A stretch of DNA of 38,375 nucleotides from contig NZ_MUGT01000039.1 in assembly GCF_002217205.1 (NCBI RefSeq), positions 1 to 38,375 on the forward strand. Direction: 5' to 3'. Every line of letters begins with the position of its first letter. The stretch's first letter is position 1. Positions 1 to 5,859 of this stretch are shown in pieces. Both the position numbers and the translations under genes were made by a program. Source of the stretch: Flavobacterium branchiophilum NBRC 15030 = ATCC 35035. GTDB lineage: Bacteria; Bacteroidota; Bacteroidia; Flavobacteriales; Flavobacteriaceae. The notes beneath the pieces were generated by a model that worked only from the letters and a program-made list of their open reading frames with translations, made no database searches and was not told the DNA's origin.

Positions 1-16
1 TGTATATTTGGTATAA
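1..16 (-). repeat. End of a MITE-like terminal inverted repeat, cut by the window edge
   Basis: The first 16 bases are identical to the outer end of the right terminal repeat of the complete element at 38064-38230 (positions 38215-38230 there). A second copy therefore probably ends here, with its body outside the window. It lies about 110 bp upstream of the purH promoter. Only 16 bp are visible, so it could instead be a solitary terminal repeat. Confidence 0.5.
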
Positions 17-125
17 TAACTTGTTTTTTAGAATTTTATTTTTTAAACAATAAACCTAAAAAACAACTGTATCAAAACCCCATAAGTATCAAATGACCAA
101 TAACACAAAAAGGCTGTTAATTGAT

Positions 126-155
126 TTGAATTTGTTTACAAAAAAACTACTTTTG
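126..155 (+). promoter_or_regulatory. purH promoter, Bacteroidetes type
   Basis: TTG at 126-128 and TACTTTTG at 148-155 match the Flavobacterium consensus TTG / TAnnTTTG, with 19 bp between them. Transcription would begin near 162, leaving a short leader of about 17 nt before the purH ATG at 179. No purine-responsive riboswitch fold is possible in so short a leader. Confidence 0.7.
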
Positions 156-178
156 CACCTTAAACTCTAACTAGACCA

Positions 179-1705
179 ATGAACACAACAAAAACAATTC
201 AATCAGCGCTTATATCGGTTTTTTCAAAAGAAGGATTAGCACCATTAGTACAAAAATTACATGATTTGAATGTAACCTTTTATTCAACTGGCGGAACAGA
301 GGAATTCTTAAAAAGTTTAGGTATTCCTGTTATAGCCGTCGAAGACGTTACAAGCTACCCTTCGATACTTGGAGGCAGAGTAAAAACGTTGCATCCCAAA
401 ATATTTGGAGGTATTTTAAACAGACAAGACAACGCCTCGGACGCAGAGCAAATGAAAACTTTTGATATTCCACAAATAGATTTGGTTATAGTTGATTTAT
501 ATCCTTTTGAAAAAACAGTTGCCTCTGGTGCCAGCGAGTACGATATTATAGAAAAAATAGATATAGGCGGCATTTCATTAATAAGAGCCGCTGCCAAAAA
601 CTTTAAAGATACTGCAATAGTAGCCTCCGTAAACGAATATCCTGTTTTGATGGACATGATTACTGCTCAACAAGGTGCTACAACATTAGCCAACAGAAAA
701 TTATTGGCCACAAAAGCCTTTCATGTATCTTCTCATTACGATGCTGCCATTTTTAATTATTTTAATGAAGACGAAACCATTTTAAAACAAAGTTTTGACA
801 AAGGACAAATATTAAGATATGGAGAAAACCCACACCAAAAAGGCTATTTTTTTGGTGAATTTGACTCAATGTTCAATAAAGTACATGGCAAAGAATTATC
901 TTATAACAATTTGTTAGACGTAGATGCAGCAGTACAATTAATATCTGAATTTAAAAACGAAAAACCAACATTTGCAATTCTCAAACACAATAATGCCTGC
1001 GGATTAGCATCTAGAAACACCATAAAAGACGCATATTTAGCCGCACTTGCCTGCGATCCTACTTCGGCTTTTGGAGGTGTACTTATTGCAAATAGCCCGA
1101 TCGATTTTGAAACAGCTCAAGAAATTAACAGCTTATTTTGTGAAGTAGTCATTGCACCAAGTTTTGATGAACAAGCCCTCACTATATTATCCGAAAAGAA
1201 AAACAGAATCATTTTGATTCTAAACGAAGTCCCATTGCCCGAAAAACAAGTGCGAACCTGCCTAAATGGTATTTTAGTTCAAGATAGAAATACCAAAACA
1301 GACGCTGCAACAGACTTGAAAACAGTAACCCATACCACACCCACTCCACAAGAAATAAACGATTTGATATTTGCATCAAAAATTTGTAAAAATACCAAAT
1401 CCAATACCATTGTGTTTGCCAAAAACGATACATTAATAGCCTCTGGAACAGGACAAACCTCAAGAGTAGATGCCTTAAAACAAGCCGTAGAAAAAGCCCA
1501 AACCTTTGGCTTCAATCTACAAGGAGCTGTTATGGCTAGCGATGCTTTTTTTCCATTTCCAGATTGTGTAGCTTTAGCAAAAGAAGCGGGAATTACGGCA
1601 GTAATTCAACCTGGTGGCTCTATAAAAGACGAATTGAGTATCAATTATTGCAATGAAAACAATATAGCCATGGTGTTCACAGGAACACGTCATTTCAAAC
1701 ATTAA
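179..1705 (+). CDS. purH: Bifunctional AICAR formyltransferase / IMP cyclohydrolase
   Basis: PurH catalyses the last two steps of de novo IMP synthesis in the cytoplasm: formylation of AICAR using 10-formyl-tetrahydrofolate, then ring closure. The 508-residue product has the usual length. Residues 1 to about 150 form the MGS-like cyclohydrolase domain (STGGT near residue 37, GGRVKTLHP near 65). The rest is the AICAR transformylase domain, with RYGENPHQ, the conserved Lys-His in LKHNNACG, DPTSAFGG and the C-terminal GTRHFKH. The ATG sits just downstream of a good promoter, and a strong hairpin terminator follows, so the gene appears monocistronic. In flavobacteria I remember, purH is followed directly by mreB on the same strand. 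Here mreB lies 18.5 kb away on the other strand. Confidence 0.98.
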   Translation: MNTTKTIQSALISVFSKEGLAPLVQKLHDLNVTFYSTGGTEEFLKSLGIPVIAVEDVTSYPSILGGRVKTLHPKIFGGILNRQDNASDAEQMKTFDIPQIDLVIVDLYPFEKTVASGASEYDIIEKIDIGGISLIRAAAKNFKDTAIVASVNEYPVLMDMITAQQGATTLANRKLLATKAFHVSSHYDAAIFNYFNEDETILKQSFDKGQILRYGENPHQKGYFFGEFDSMFNKVHGKELSYNNLLDVDAAVQLISEFKNEKPTFAILKHNNACGLASRNTIKDAYLAALACDPTSAFGGVLIANSPIDFETAQEINSLFCEVVIAPSFDEQALTILSEKKNRIILILNEVPLPEKQVRTCLNGILVQDRNTKTDAATDLKTVTHTTPTPQEINDLIFASKICKNTKSNTIVFAKNDTLIASGTGQTSRVDALKQAVEKAQTFGFNLQGAVMASDAFFPFPDCVALAKEAGITAVIQPGGSIKDELSINYCNENNIAMVFTGTRHFKH

Positions 1706-1770
1706 TTATATAAAAATTAAGTCCATGTATAAACAAAAGGACGTTCACATTAGTTTGGATAAAAAATTTA

Positions 1771-1816
1771 AAAAAACCAAAATTCATTACAAATAAGTGA
1801 ATTTTGGTTTTTTTTT
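1771..1816 (+). terminator. Intrinsic terminator after purH
   Basis: AACCAAAATTCA (1775-1786) and TGAATTTTGGTT (1798-1809) form a perfect 12-bp stem with an 11-nt loop, followed by a run of T. The stem is flanked by A on the left and T on the right, so it could work in both directions. Confidence 0.85.
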
Positions 1817-2019
1817 CTTGATACTGTCCTAAAAAAAGTGAGTAAACATGATTCACTCCAGCTTCAGCCACAGTCAATTGGTCGTGGCTAGTGCTTACCA
1901 AATTTATAGGTGCCTCGCCACTACTATTTTCTATCAACGTCCATTCTTGTAAAAACTTACCTAAATTGGTTGTTGTACCTAATTTAGAAGAAACAATATT
2001 AAGCTGACTTTTTTTCTAA
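1816..2019 (-). pseudogene. Remnant of an unidentified protein-coding gene
   Basis: On the minus strand a frame is open from just after a TAG near 2020 down to the purH terminator. It reads like real protein (for example LGKFLQEWTLIENSSGEAP and INLVSTSHDQLTVAEAG) rather than random AT-rich translation. There is no credible start and no natural end: the frame simply runs into the purH terminator. I do not recognise the family. The best reading is an internal fragment of a larger, perhaps surface, protein left behind by a rearrangement. A chance open frame is possible. Confidence 0.3.
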
Positions 2020-2045
2020 AATAAATTTTGTATTTGTTTATTTTG

Positions 2046-2053
2046 TATTTTTG
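2046..2053 (+). promoter_or_regulatory. -7 element for the first toxin-antitoxin pair
   Basis: TATTTTTG fits TAnnTTTG. A TTG lies at 2028-2030, only 15 bp upstream, which is shorter than usual. The element favours an antitoxin start at 2076, because an ATG at 2028 would lie upstream of the promoter. Confidence 0.45.
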
Positions 2054-2075
2054 TGTATTATTAAACAATTTATTT

Positions 2076-2303
2076 ATGGACGCTATAAGACAATTTATAG
2101 ATGTGAAAGACCATACTTTTCAGGTTATACTTCCTGATAATTTTAATGCTCGTAGAGTGGAAGTAATCATTCTGCCTTCAGAAGATGATGTTCCGCATTG
2201 GCAAAAAGATATTGTTTTAGGGCGAATAGAAGCCATAAAACAAAATCCAAACTTATTAATAGATGAAGACCAATTTTGGAAAGATCTAGAAAATGAGAGC
2301 TAA
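2076..2303 (+). CDS. Type II antitoxin, first toxin-antitoxin pair
   Basis: This is a 75-residue acidic protein starting MDAIRQFIDV. An upstream ATG at 2028 would add 16 hydrophobic residues, but the promoter-like TATTTTTG lies between the two starts, so 2076 is preferred. Its C-terminal part (EAIKQNPNLLIDEDQFWKDL) resembles the small antitoxins that flavobacteria pair with RelE/ParE toxins, and would wrap the toxin. The toxin ATG at 2293 lies inside its last codons (11-nt overlap), which implies translational coupling. The antitoxin presumably neutralises the toxin and may repress the operon. The family is assigned from size, position and partner, not from a search. Confidence 0.75.
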   Translation: MDAIRQFIDVKDHTFQVILPDNFNARRVEVIILPSEDDVPHWQKDIVLGRIEAIKQNPNLLIDEDQFWKDLENES

Positions 2304-2595
2304 AATTAAATATGCTGTTTTTGTTAAAGAAGATATTAAAGAAGCCGTTAATTGGTACAATACATCTCAAAAAGGTTTAGGAGCAACATTCTTGAAAAAT
2401 GTAAAAGATAAAATAAACTACGTTGCTGAAAACCCCGAAACAATACAAGTAAGATACCAAGATGTACAAATAGCTGTTGTTAAAACTTTTCCGTACACTA
2501 TACATTATCAGTATAACGTAAAACAAAATACTATATACGTGTTAGGTATTTTCCACACTTCAATAAATCCAGATACTTGGGCTAAAAGATTATAA
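2293..2595 (+). CDS. RelE/ParE-family toxin, first pair
   Basis: The 100-residue basic protein has the usual length and pattern of the RelE/ParE superfamily: an N-terminal helical hairpin (DIKEAVNWYNTSQKGLGATF, FLKNVKDKINYVAENP), then a beta sheet ending in the conserved segment around VKTFPYTIHYQY and IYVLGIFHTS, and a C-terminal Trp-Ala-Lys-Arg. RelE-type members cleave ribosome-bound mRNA and ParE-type members inhibit gyrase. The sequence alone does not say which, although the FPY.IHY motif is common in ParE-like members. It overlaps its antitoxin by 11 nt. A hairpin terminator inside a 79-bp repeat follows, also present after the second pair. Confidence 0.85.
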   Translation: MRAKIKYAVFVKEDIKEAVNWYNTSQKGLGATFLKNVKDKINYVAENPETIQVRYQDVQIAVVKTFPYTIHYQYNVKQNTIYVLGIFHTSINPDTWAKRL

Positions 2596-2608
2596 TTTTT
2601 ACAGTTTT

Positions 2609-2687
2609 TTATAAAATAACAAATGCCACATTTACTTGGCATTTTGCTTTTTATTTAGTTGGTACACCAAAGGATTCGTGCACCAGC
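2609..2687. repeat. 79-bp repeat, copy 1, after the first toxin gene
   Basis: This 79-bp sequence matches 3322-3400 at 72 of 79 positions with no gaps. It holds an intrinsic terminator in its left half and a REP-like hairpin (GGTACACC ... TTCGTGCACC) in its right half, ending in CACCAGC. Confidence 0.85.
2621..2653 (+). terminator. Terminator of the first toxin-antitoxin operon
   Basis: AAATGCCA (2621-2628) pairs perfectly with TGGCATTT (2637-2644) across an 8-nt loop. A T-rich stretch follows. It lies 26 nt after the toxin stop codon. Confidence 0.65.
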
Positions 2688-2761
2688 GGGGGAACTCCTA
2701 AAAGAACCAGAAAAAAATAGTTATGTTAAAAAATAAGGTTATTTTAGTGTTTTTATTTAGT

Positions 2762-2769
2762 TAAATTTG
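2762..2769 (+). promoter_or_regulatory. -7 element for the second toxin-antitoxin pair
   Basis: TAAATTTG fits TAnnTTTG and lies 29 nt upstream of the antitoxin ATG. No good TTG is seen at the usual distance, so strength is uncertain. Confidence 0.45.
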
Positions 2770-2798
2770 CAATAAATATTTCTTTATAAACGTTAACC

Positions 2799-3008
2799 AT
2801 GAAAGTAGTAATAGAGGTACCAGACAATAAATTAAATTTCGCACTCGAAGTGTTGCGTAGTTTAGCATTTGTAAAAAAAGTAAAACCAATGTCTAATGAA
2901 AAAATTAGTCTTTGGGAAGACTTAAAAGAAGCTTCAAACGAAGTGCAACTACACAAACAAGGAAAAATTAAATTAAAAACCGCTCAAGATTTATTCAATG
3001 AGCTATAG
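2799..3008 (+). CDS. Type II antitoxin, second pair (DUF2683-like)
   Basis: The 69-residue protein has an N-terminal segment MKVVIEVPDNKLNFALEVLR followed by FVKKVKPM and a charged helical tail (VQLHKQGKIKLKTAQDLFNEL). This pattern is familiar from DUF2683-type antitoxins of Bacteroidetes, which pair with RelE toxins. The toxin ATG at 2998 lies in its last codons, again with an 11-nt overlap. It is expected to bind the toxin through its C-terminal half. The family name is from memory of similar sequences and was not searched. Confidence 0.78.
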   Translation: MKVVIEVPDNKLNFALEVLRSLAFVKKVKPMSNEKISLWEDLKEASNEVQLHKQGKIKLKTAQDLFNEL

Positions 3009-3327
3009 CATTTTACCAACCTCTCGGTTTGAAAAAGAATTAAAACGGCTGGTTAAAAAATTTCCATCGCTCAAAGATGAGTACAAAGAACTTATTGAAG
3101 AAATAAATAAAAACCCCGAAGCAGGAACTTTTATAGCCAACAATTGTTATAAAATCCGTGTCGCCATAGAAAGCAAAGGAAAAGGTAAAAGTGGTGGTGC
3201 TAGAGCCATAACTTATGTTTATGTTCAAACTGAAACAGTTTATCTTCTTACTATATACGATAAAGGAGAAAAAGAAAACTTAAAACCCAACGAACTCAAA
3301 ATGATGATTGAAAGTTTAGGGTTATAA
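2998..3327 (+). CDS. RelE-family toxin, second pair
   Basis: The 109-residue basic protein (FEKELKRLVKKFPSLKDEY, NNCYKIRVAIESKGKGKSGG, VYLLTIYDKGEK) has the features of a RelE-like mRNA interferase: a helical hairpin, then a beta sheet with Lys/Arg-rich loops and a conserved IYDK near the C-terminus. It differs clearly from the first toxin, so the two pairs are not a recent tandem duplication even though the 79-bp sequences after them are. Its start overlaps the antitoxin by 11 nt. Confidence 0.85.
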   Translation: MSYSILPTSRFEKELKRLVKKFPSLKDEYKELIEEINKNPEAGTFIANNCYKIRVAIESKGKGKSGGARAITYVYVQTETVYLLTIYDKGEKENLKPNELKMMIESLGL

Positions 3328-3400
3328 AATAACAAATGCCAAATTTAAGTAGCATTTTACTTTTTATTTAGTAGGTACACGAAAGGATTCGTGCACCAGC
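3322..3400. repeat. 79-bp repeat, copy 2, after the second toxin gene
   Basis: It matches 2609-2687 at 72 of 79 positions. It begins inside the toxin stop codon, so the repeat may have been acquired with the gene. The AAATGCCA/TGGCATTT terminator stem has one mismatch here. The right half forms a 10-bp hairpin, GGTGCACGAA with TTCGTGTACC on the minus strand (one G-T pair, 4-nt loop). Confidence 0.85.
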
Positions 3401-3714
3401 TATCGGAATTTTTTTCAGAAGCACACAACCGCTTTATAAAAGACTTCCAAAAAAATATAAAATAATAATAACGCTCCAATAATCACGACCCAACAACTCC
3501 TCCTTTGGGGGTTGTGGGCTTCTCGGGACTGCGGGAGGCTATCGGCTCTACCGGGATTACAATAGACAAATAGTTTTTCAGTTGACTTTTTGTTGCTTGT
3601 TTCAAGTTTATTTGGTTTCAAGTTTCAAGTTAAAAACCCTGTTAACATTTGAACTCTAACGGGGTTTGAAAAATTAAATTACTTGTAAAAAAAACTCAAA
3701 TTTTTTATGAATTT
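3401..3714. other. Intergenic debris between the toxin-antitoxin pairs and the Rhs cassettes
   Basis: No convincing gene. It contains a GC-rich patch (about 3485-3557) that resembles the C-rich repeat at 5236-5265, three short TTTCAAGTT repeats (about 3598-3631) and the terminator at 3634-3667. A 68-codon open frame on the minus strand only translates this repeat material. Confidence 0.6.
3634..3667 (-). terminator. Terminator-like hairpin downstream of the first Rhs cassette
   Basis: AAACCCTGTTA (3634-3644) pairs with TAACGGGGTTT (3657-3667), 11 bp with one G-T pair on the plus strand and a 12-nt loop. On the minus strand it follows the immunity-type gene at 3715-4143 and has a T run after it. 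Confidence 0.5.
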
Positions 3715-4143
3715 TTACTTGGTTGAATCATAGTAATCAGGGGGGGGGCTGGGGTTAAAAATCTCTATCTCATTATTTTCGTTACTTAATAACACCATAC
3801 CATTTAATTTATCATCATTGGCAATATATTTTTTATAATCAATAAGTAATGAATTCAAAAATAACACATCCTTATATTGGATGTCAAAAAAATAGAAATT
3901 TTCATCATCAAAATGTTTTTCGATGATTTTTTGATTAGTTACAGAATAATCACGAATAAACTCCATTTTTCTATCATTGTAAATGAAATGAAAATATATT
4001 TCATTTCTTTTAGTTTTTGAATTTATAAAATAAATAGTGTCTTTGTCTTCAAAATCTTTCATTAACTTTGTGTAAGTTAATAAAAACACTTTAAATACAT
4101 CAATTAATGACTTGTCTTTAGCAAAAAAAGTTAGTATTTTCAT
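3715..4143 (-). CDS. Putative immunity protein for the first Rhs toxin
   Basis: I do not recognise this 142-residue protein. It is rich in Phe, Tyr, Asp and Lys, has no signal peptide or membrane helix, and starts MKILTFFAKDKSL. It lies 9 nt downstream of the Rhs toxin gene on the same strand, the position of the cognate immunity gene in polymorphic toxin systems. A cytoplasmic location would suit inhibition of a nuclease toxin. The last residues (NPSPPPDYYDSTK) are encoded by a run of nine C on the coding strand at 3740-3748, an outlier in this AT-rich region. One extra C would put a TGA directly after the third Pro; one fewer would replace the tail with about 11 other residues. Function is inferred from position only. 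Confidence 0.55.
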   Translation of the reverse strand: MKILTFFAKDKSLIDVFKVFLLTYTKLMKDFEDKDTIYFINSKTKRNEIYFHFIYNDRKMEFIRDYSVTNQKIIEKHFDDENFYFFDIQYKDVLFLNSLLIDYKKYIANDDKLNGMVLLSNENNEIEIFNPSPPPDYYDSTK

Positions 4144-4152
4144 TTTCTTAAT

Positions 4153-5115
4153 TTATTTCACTATCTTTTTTAATTCTGCAGGGTTGGTAACTACTCTTAC
4201 GCCTTGATTAGCTGCTTCTTGTATTTGCTTTTTTGTTGCTTTTGGCATGTAAAGTAAATATCCTTTTCCTTGGTCTTTTGCGTATTGTGAATTTTTGTGC
4301 GATTGATTTAATTTCATCTTATTGCCAGATTTCACTTCAATGTTGAAATTTTTAGTTGATATATCAACATCTCCTGCACCTCCAGAAAATTTATAATTAA
4401 CATCGATATCATCAACTAACTCTCCTAATTGATATGCTAATTTACCTACAAAATTTCCATCAGTAGCACTATGCCAAACACCCGTTAGAGAATGAACTTT
4501 TTTTGTAGCCATCCCTAATTTTGTAACTAAACCTTTTGCAACATTGCTACTACCGTATTTAGAACAAAAATCCGCAAATTTTCCTCCAGCTAATTGTATA
4601 ATAAAACCTAAAGCAAAATCTGTTCCTGCTTGTTCTAAACTATAATCGTCTTGGCTTAGTGCATTAGTCATTACATCAGTTGCTCCAGCAAAACCTGCTT
4701 TACCCCATTTACCGCCTGGAGCATTCCAAGGTATAGCTGCAAGGGCACCTGAAATCCCAACTTGCTTCCAATTGACTTTGTCAAACGCTTGTCCCCAAGT
4801 ATTTACACTTGAATCAAATAAATAAGACATTGTCATTTGTGCCATCATATCAACAGAAGCACCAACTCCAAATTTAATCAACATTGGAACAATCGGAATC
4901 TTTCCGTTTGGATCAACTAAATTAACCGGGTTTTGATAACAATATCCGTAACTTGAAGAAGTTTGTTCAACTAAAGGATCCACACTCGCCCAAATACTTA
5001 TCCTCGGATCATAATACCTTGCCCCATAATAATACAAACCGCTTTCCTCATCAAGTTCTTTACCGTTAAACTTATACGGTGAGTTGTGTGAGTTTTTATG
5101 CTCTTCAATGAACGT
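4153..5115 (-). CDS. Orphan Rhs C-terminal toxin, PD-(D/E)XK nuclease-like (5'-truncated)
   Basis: The frame opens after a TAA at 5116-5118 with Rhs core sequence (FIEEHKNSHNSPYKFNGKEL, YYYGARYYDPR, SVDP, NPVNLVDPNG). There is no ATG; the first usable start is TTG at 5037. After the DPNG boundary comes a variable toxin region of about 250 residues: a Gly/Ala-rich hydrophobic stretch, then a C-terminal domain with GDVD and FNIEVKSGNK. Numbered from the TTG, Asp225, Glu234 and Lys236 have the spacing of a PD-(D/E)XK nuclease active site. A putative immunity gene follows after 9 nt. The upstream core is separated by a 44-nt insertion that shifts the frame, so the ancestral Rhs protein is broken and delivery is doubtful. 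The Rhs tip is certain; the nuclease assignment is from motifs. Confidence 0.75.
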   Translation of the reverse strand, partial: TFIEEHKNSHNSPYKFNGKELDEESGLYYYGARYYDPRISIWASVDPLVEQTSSSYGYCYQNPVNLVDPNGKIPIVPMLIKFGVGASVDMMAQMTMSYLFDSSVNTWGQAFDKVNWKQVGISGALAAIPWNAPGGKWGKAGFAGATDVMTNALSQDDYSLEQAGTDFALGFIIQLAGGKFADFCSKYGSSNVAKGLVTKLGMATKKVHSLTGVWHSATDGNFVGKLAYQLGELVDDIDVNYKFSGGAGDVDISTKNFNIEVKSGNKMKLNQSHKNSQYAKDQGKGYLLYMPKATKKQIQEAANQGVRVVTNPAELKKIVK

Positions 5116-5238
5116 TTATCTCACATCGATTTTATTTTTTATTGGAGTTCGATGAATTTTATTTCCCCAAATGCAAAGTACTCGCTGTGTTGCGAAACTT
5201 CGCCCACAAAGTTAGTAATATAATTGGAACTACCAAAG
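5116..5238 (-). pseudogene. Decayed Rhs core fragment upstream of the first cassette
   Basis: On the minus strand, 5229-5145 reads ITNFVGEVSQHSEYFAFGE followed by IKFIELQ and a stop. This is the Rhs core segment that normally comes just before the FIEEHKN...YKFNGKEL part found at 5115 and below. TTCATCGAA (5156-5148) and TTCATTGAA (5112-5104) mark a 44-nt duplication-like insertion that breaks the frame and brings in stops. Upstream of about 5239 the similarity ends in a C-rich repeat. Confidence 0.7.
5202..5238. repeat. 37-bp Rhs-derived repeat, copy A
   Basis: It matches 6616-6652 at 32 of 37 positions. It encodes the Rhs core residues NYITNFVG on the minus strand, so the two copies are homologous core fragments rather than an independent repeat family. 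Confidence 0.75.
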
Positions 5239-5265
5239 CCCCCCAGCCCCCGAAGGGGGAGCTAG
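5236..5265. repeat. GC-rich dispersed repeat with a C5/G5 hairpin
   Basis: AGCCCCCCAGCCCCC, GAA and GGGGGAGC form a hairpin (stem 5247-5251 with 5255-5259). A related sequence is at about 3490-3516 on the other strand, and the C9 tract at 3740-3748 may be a third relative. It stands out in GC content and sits at the upstream break of the Rhs core. Confidence 0.5.
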
Positions 5266-5310
5266 GAGTACTTACTTATGAACTGTTTGTTTTAATGTTT
5301 TTTTATTGTT

Positions 5311-5357
5311 TTAAATACCACCGCCCGAAAGGGTTAGTGCGACAGCGGGGATATTAT
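5311..5357 (-). repeat. REP-like sequence forming the 3' end of the lipoprotein gene
   Basis: Read on the minus strand, CCCCGCTGTCGCACTAACCC and TTTCGGGCGGTGG resemble the minus-strand reading of the hairpins after the toxin-antitoxin pairs (GCTGGTGCACGAATCC, TTTCGTGTACC). It supplies the last codons and stop of the lipoprotein gene at 5311-5859. Confidence 0.4.
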
Positions 5358-5859
5358 CTCCTTCTTCATATGCTTTTTCAAATATTTTTTCAAAATCTGA
5401 ACAATTATTCTTGATAAACACGTTGTCAATTTCATTATCAAAATTATTATACATACAATTGTTACATTTAAAATCAAATTTAGCTACACCAACTATTTGT
5501 TTTTGTCTTAAAAAAACTAAAATATCACAATAAGCATTTAGACATTTATAATCCTCTTTAACCAACTCTTTTTTATTTACAAAAATAGAATTTAATTCAT
5601 GTATAAACTGATTATTTATTCTCTTTCCTTTAAATCCAAAATGTTGGAGATTTAAGTAATCTTTTTTATCAAAAACAGTATCATTATTACATATATTCAT
5701 GAATTTTGTCGCTCTTGGACTTGTCACCTCACTTCTTGCATTGAAAAAATATTTATAATAATAAACTTCGTCAAAATTTATTACAGTGCTTTTTTTACAA
5801 CTATTAAATAAAATTAATATTAAAAAATAAAATAAAACATTTTTTTTTATACTTTTCAT
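5311..5859 (-). CDS. Putative lipoprotein immunity protein for the second Rhs toxin
   Basis: The 182-residue product starts with a lipoprotein signal (MKSIKKNVLFYFLILILFNS, then Cys at residue 21), so it is probably a membrane-anchored periplasmic lipoprotein. The mature part is rich in Asn, Lys, Phe and Cys (CLNAYCDIL, FKCNNCMYN) and I recognise no family. Its ATG overlaps the stop of the Rhs toxin gene in an ATGA, so the two are translationally coupled, the arrangement of a toxin and its immunity gene. Periplasmic anchoring suggests protection against a toxin acting in or passing through the periplasm. The last 16 residues or so (DNIPAVALTLSGGGI) come from a REP-like repeat and may have replaced the original end. 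Confidence 0.55.
   Translation of the reverse strand: MKSIKKNVLFYFLILILFNSCKKSTVINFDEVYYYKYFFNARSEVTSPRATKFMNICNNDTVFDKKDYLNLQHFGFKGKRINNQFIHELNSIFVNKKELVKEDYKCLNAYCDILVFLRQKQIVGVAKFDFKCNNCMYNNFDNEIDNVFIKNNCSDFEKIFEKAYEEGDNIPAVALTLSGGGI

Noticed and set aside
2028..2075. Upstream start for the first antitoxin
   Set aside because: The promoter-like TATTTTTG lies inside this extension and the added residues are hydrophobic, unlike an antitoxin.
2709..2760. Long A and T runs as slippage-prone sites outside genes
   Set aside because: Such runs are common throughout this AT-rich sequence and show no link to a reading frame, unlike the C9 tract at 3740-3748.
3415..3621. 68-codon open frame on the minus strand
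   Set aside because: It only translates GC-rich repeat debris and has neither a promoter nor a protein-like composition.
5142..5414. 90-codon open frame on the plus strand
   Set aside because: It runs antisense through the decayed Rhs core, the C-rich hairpin and the end of the lipoprotein gene, all better explained on the other strand.
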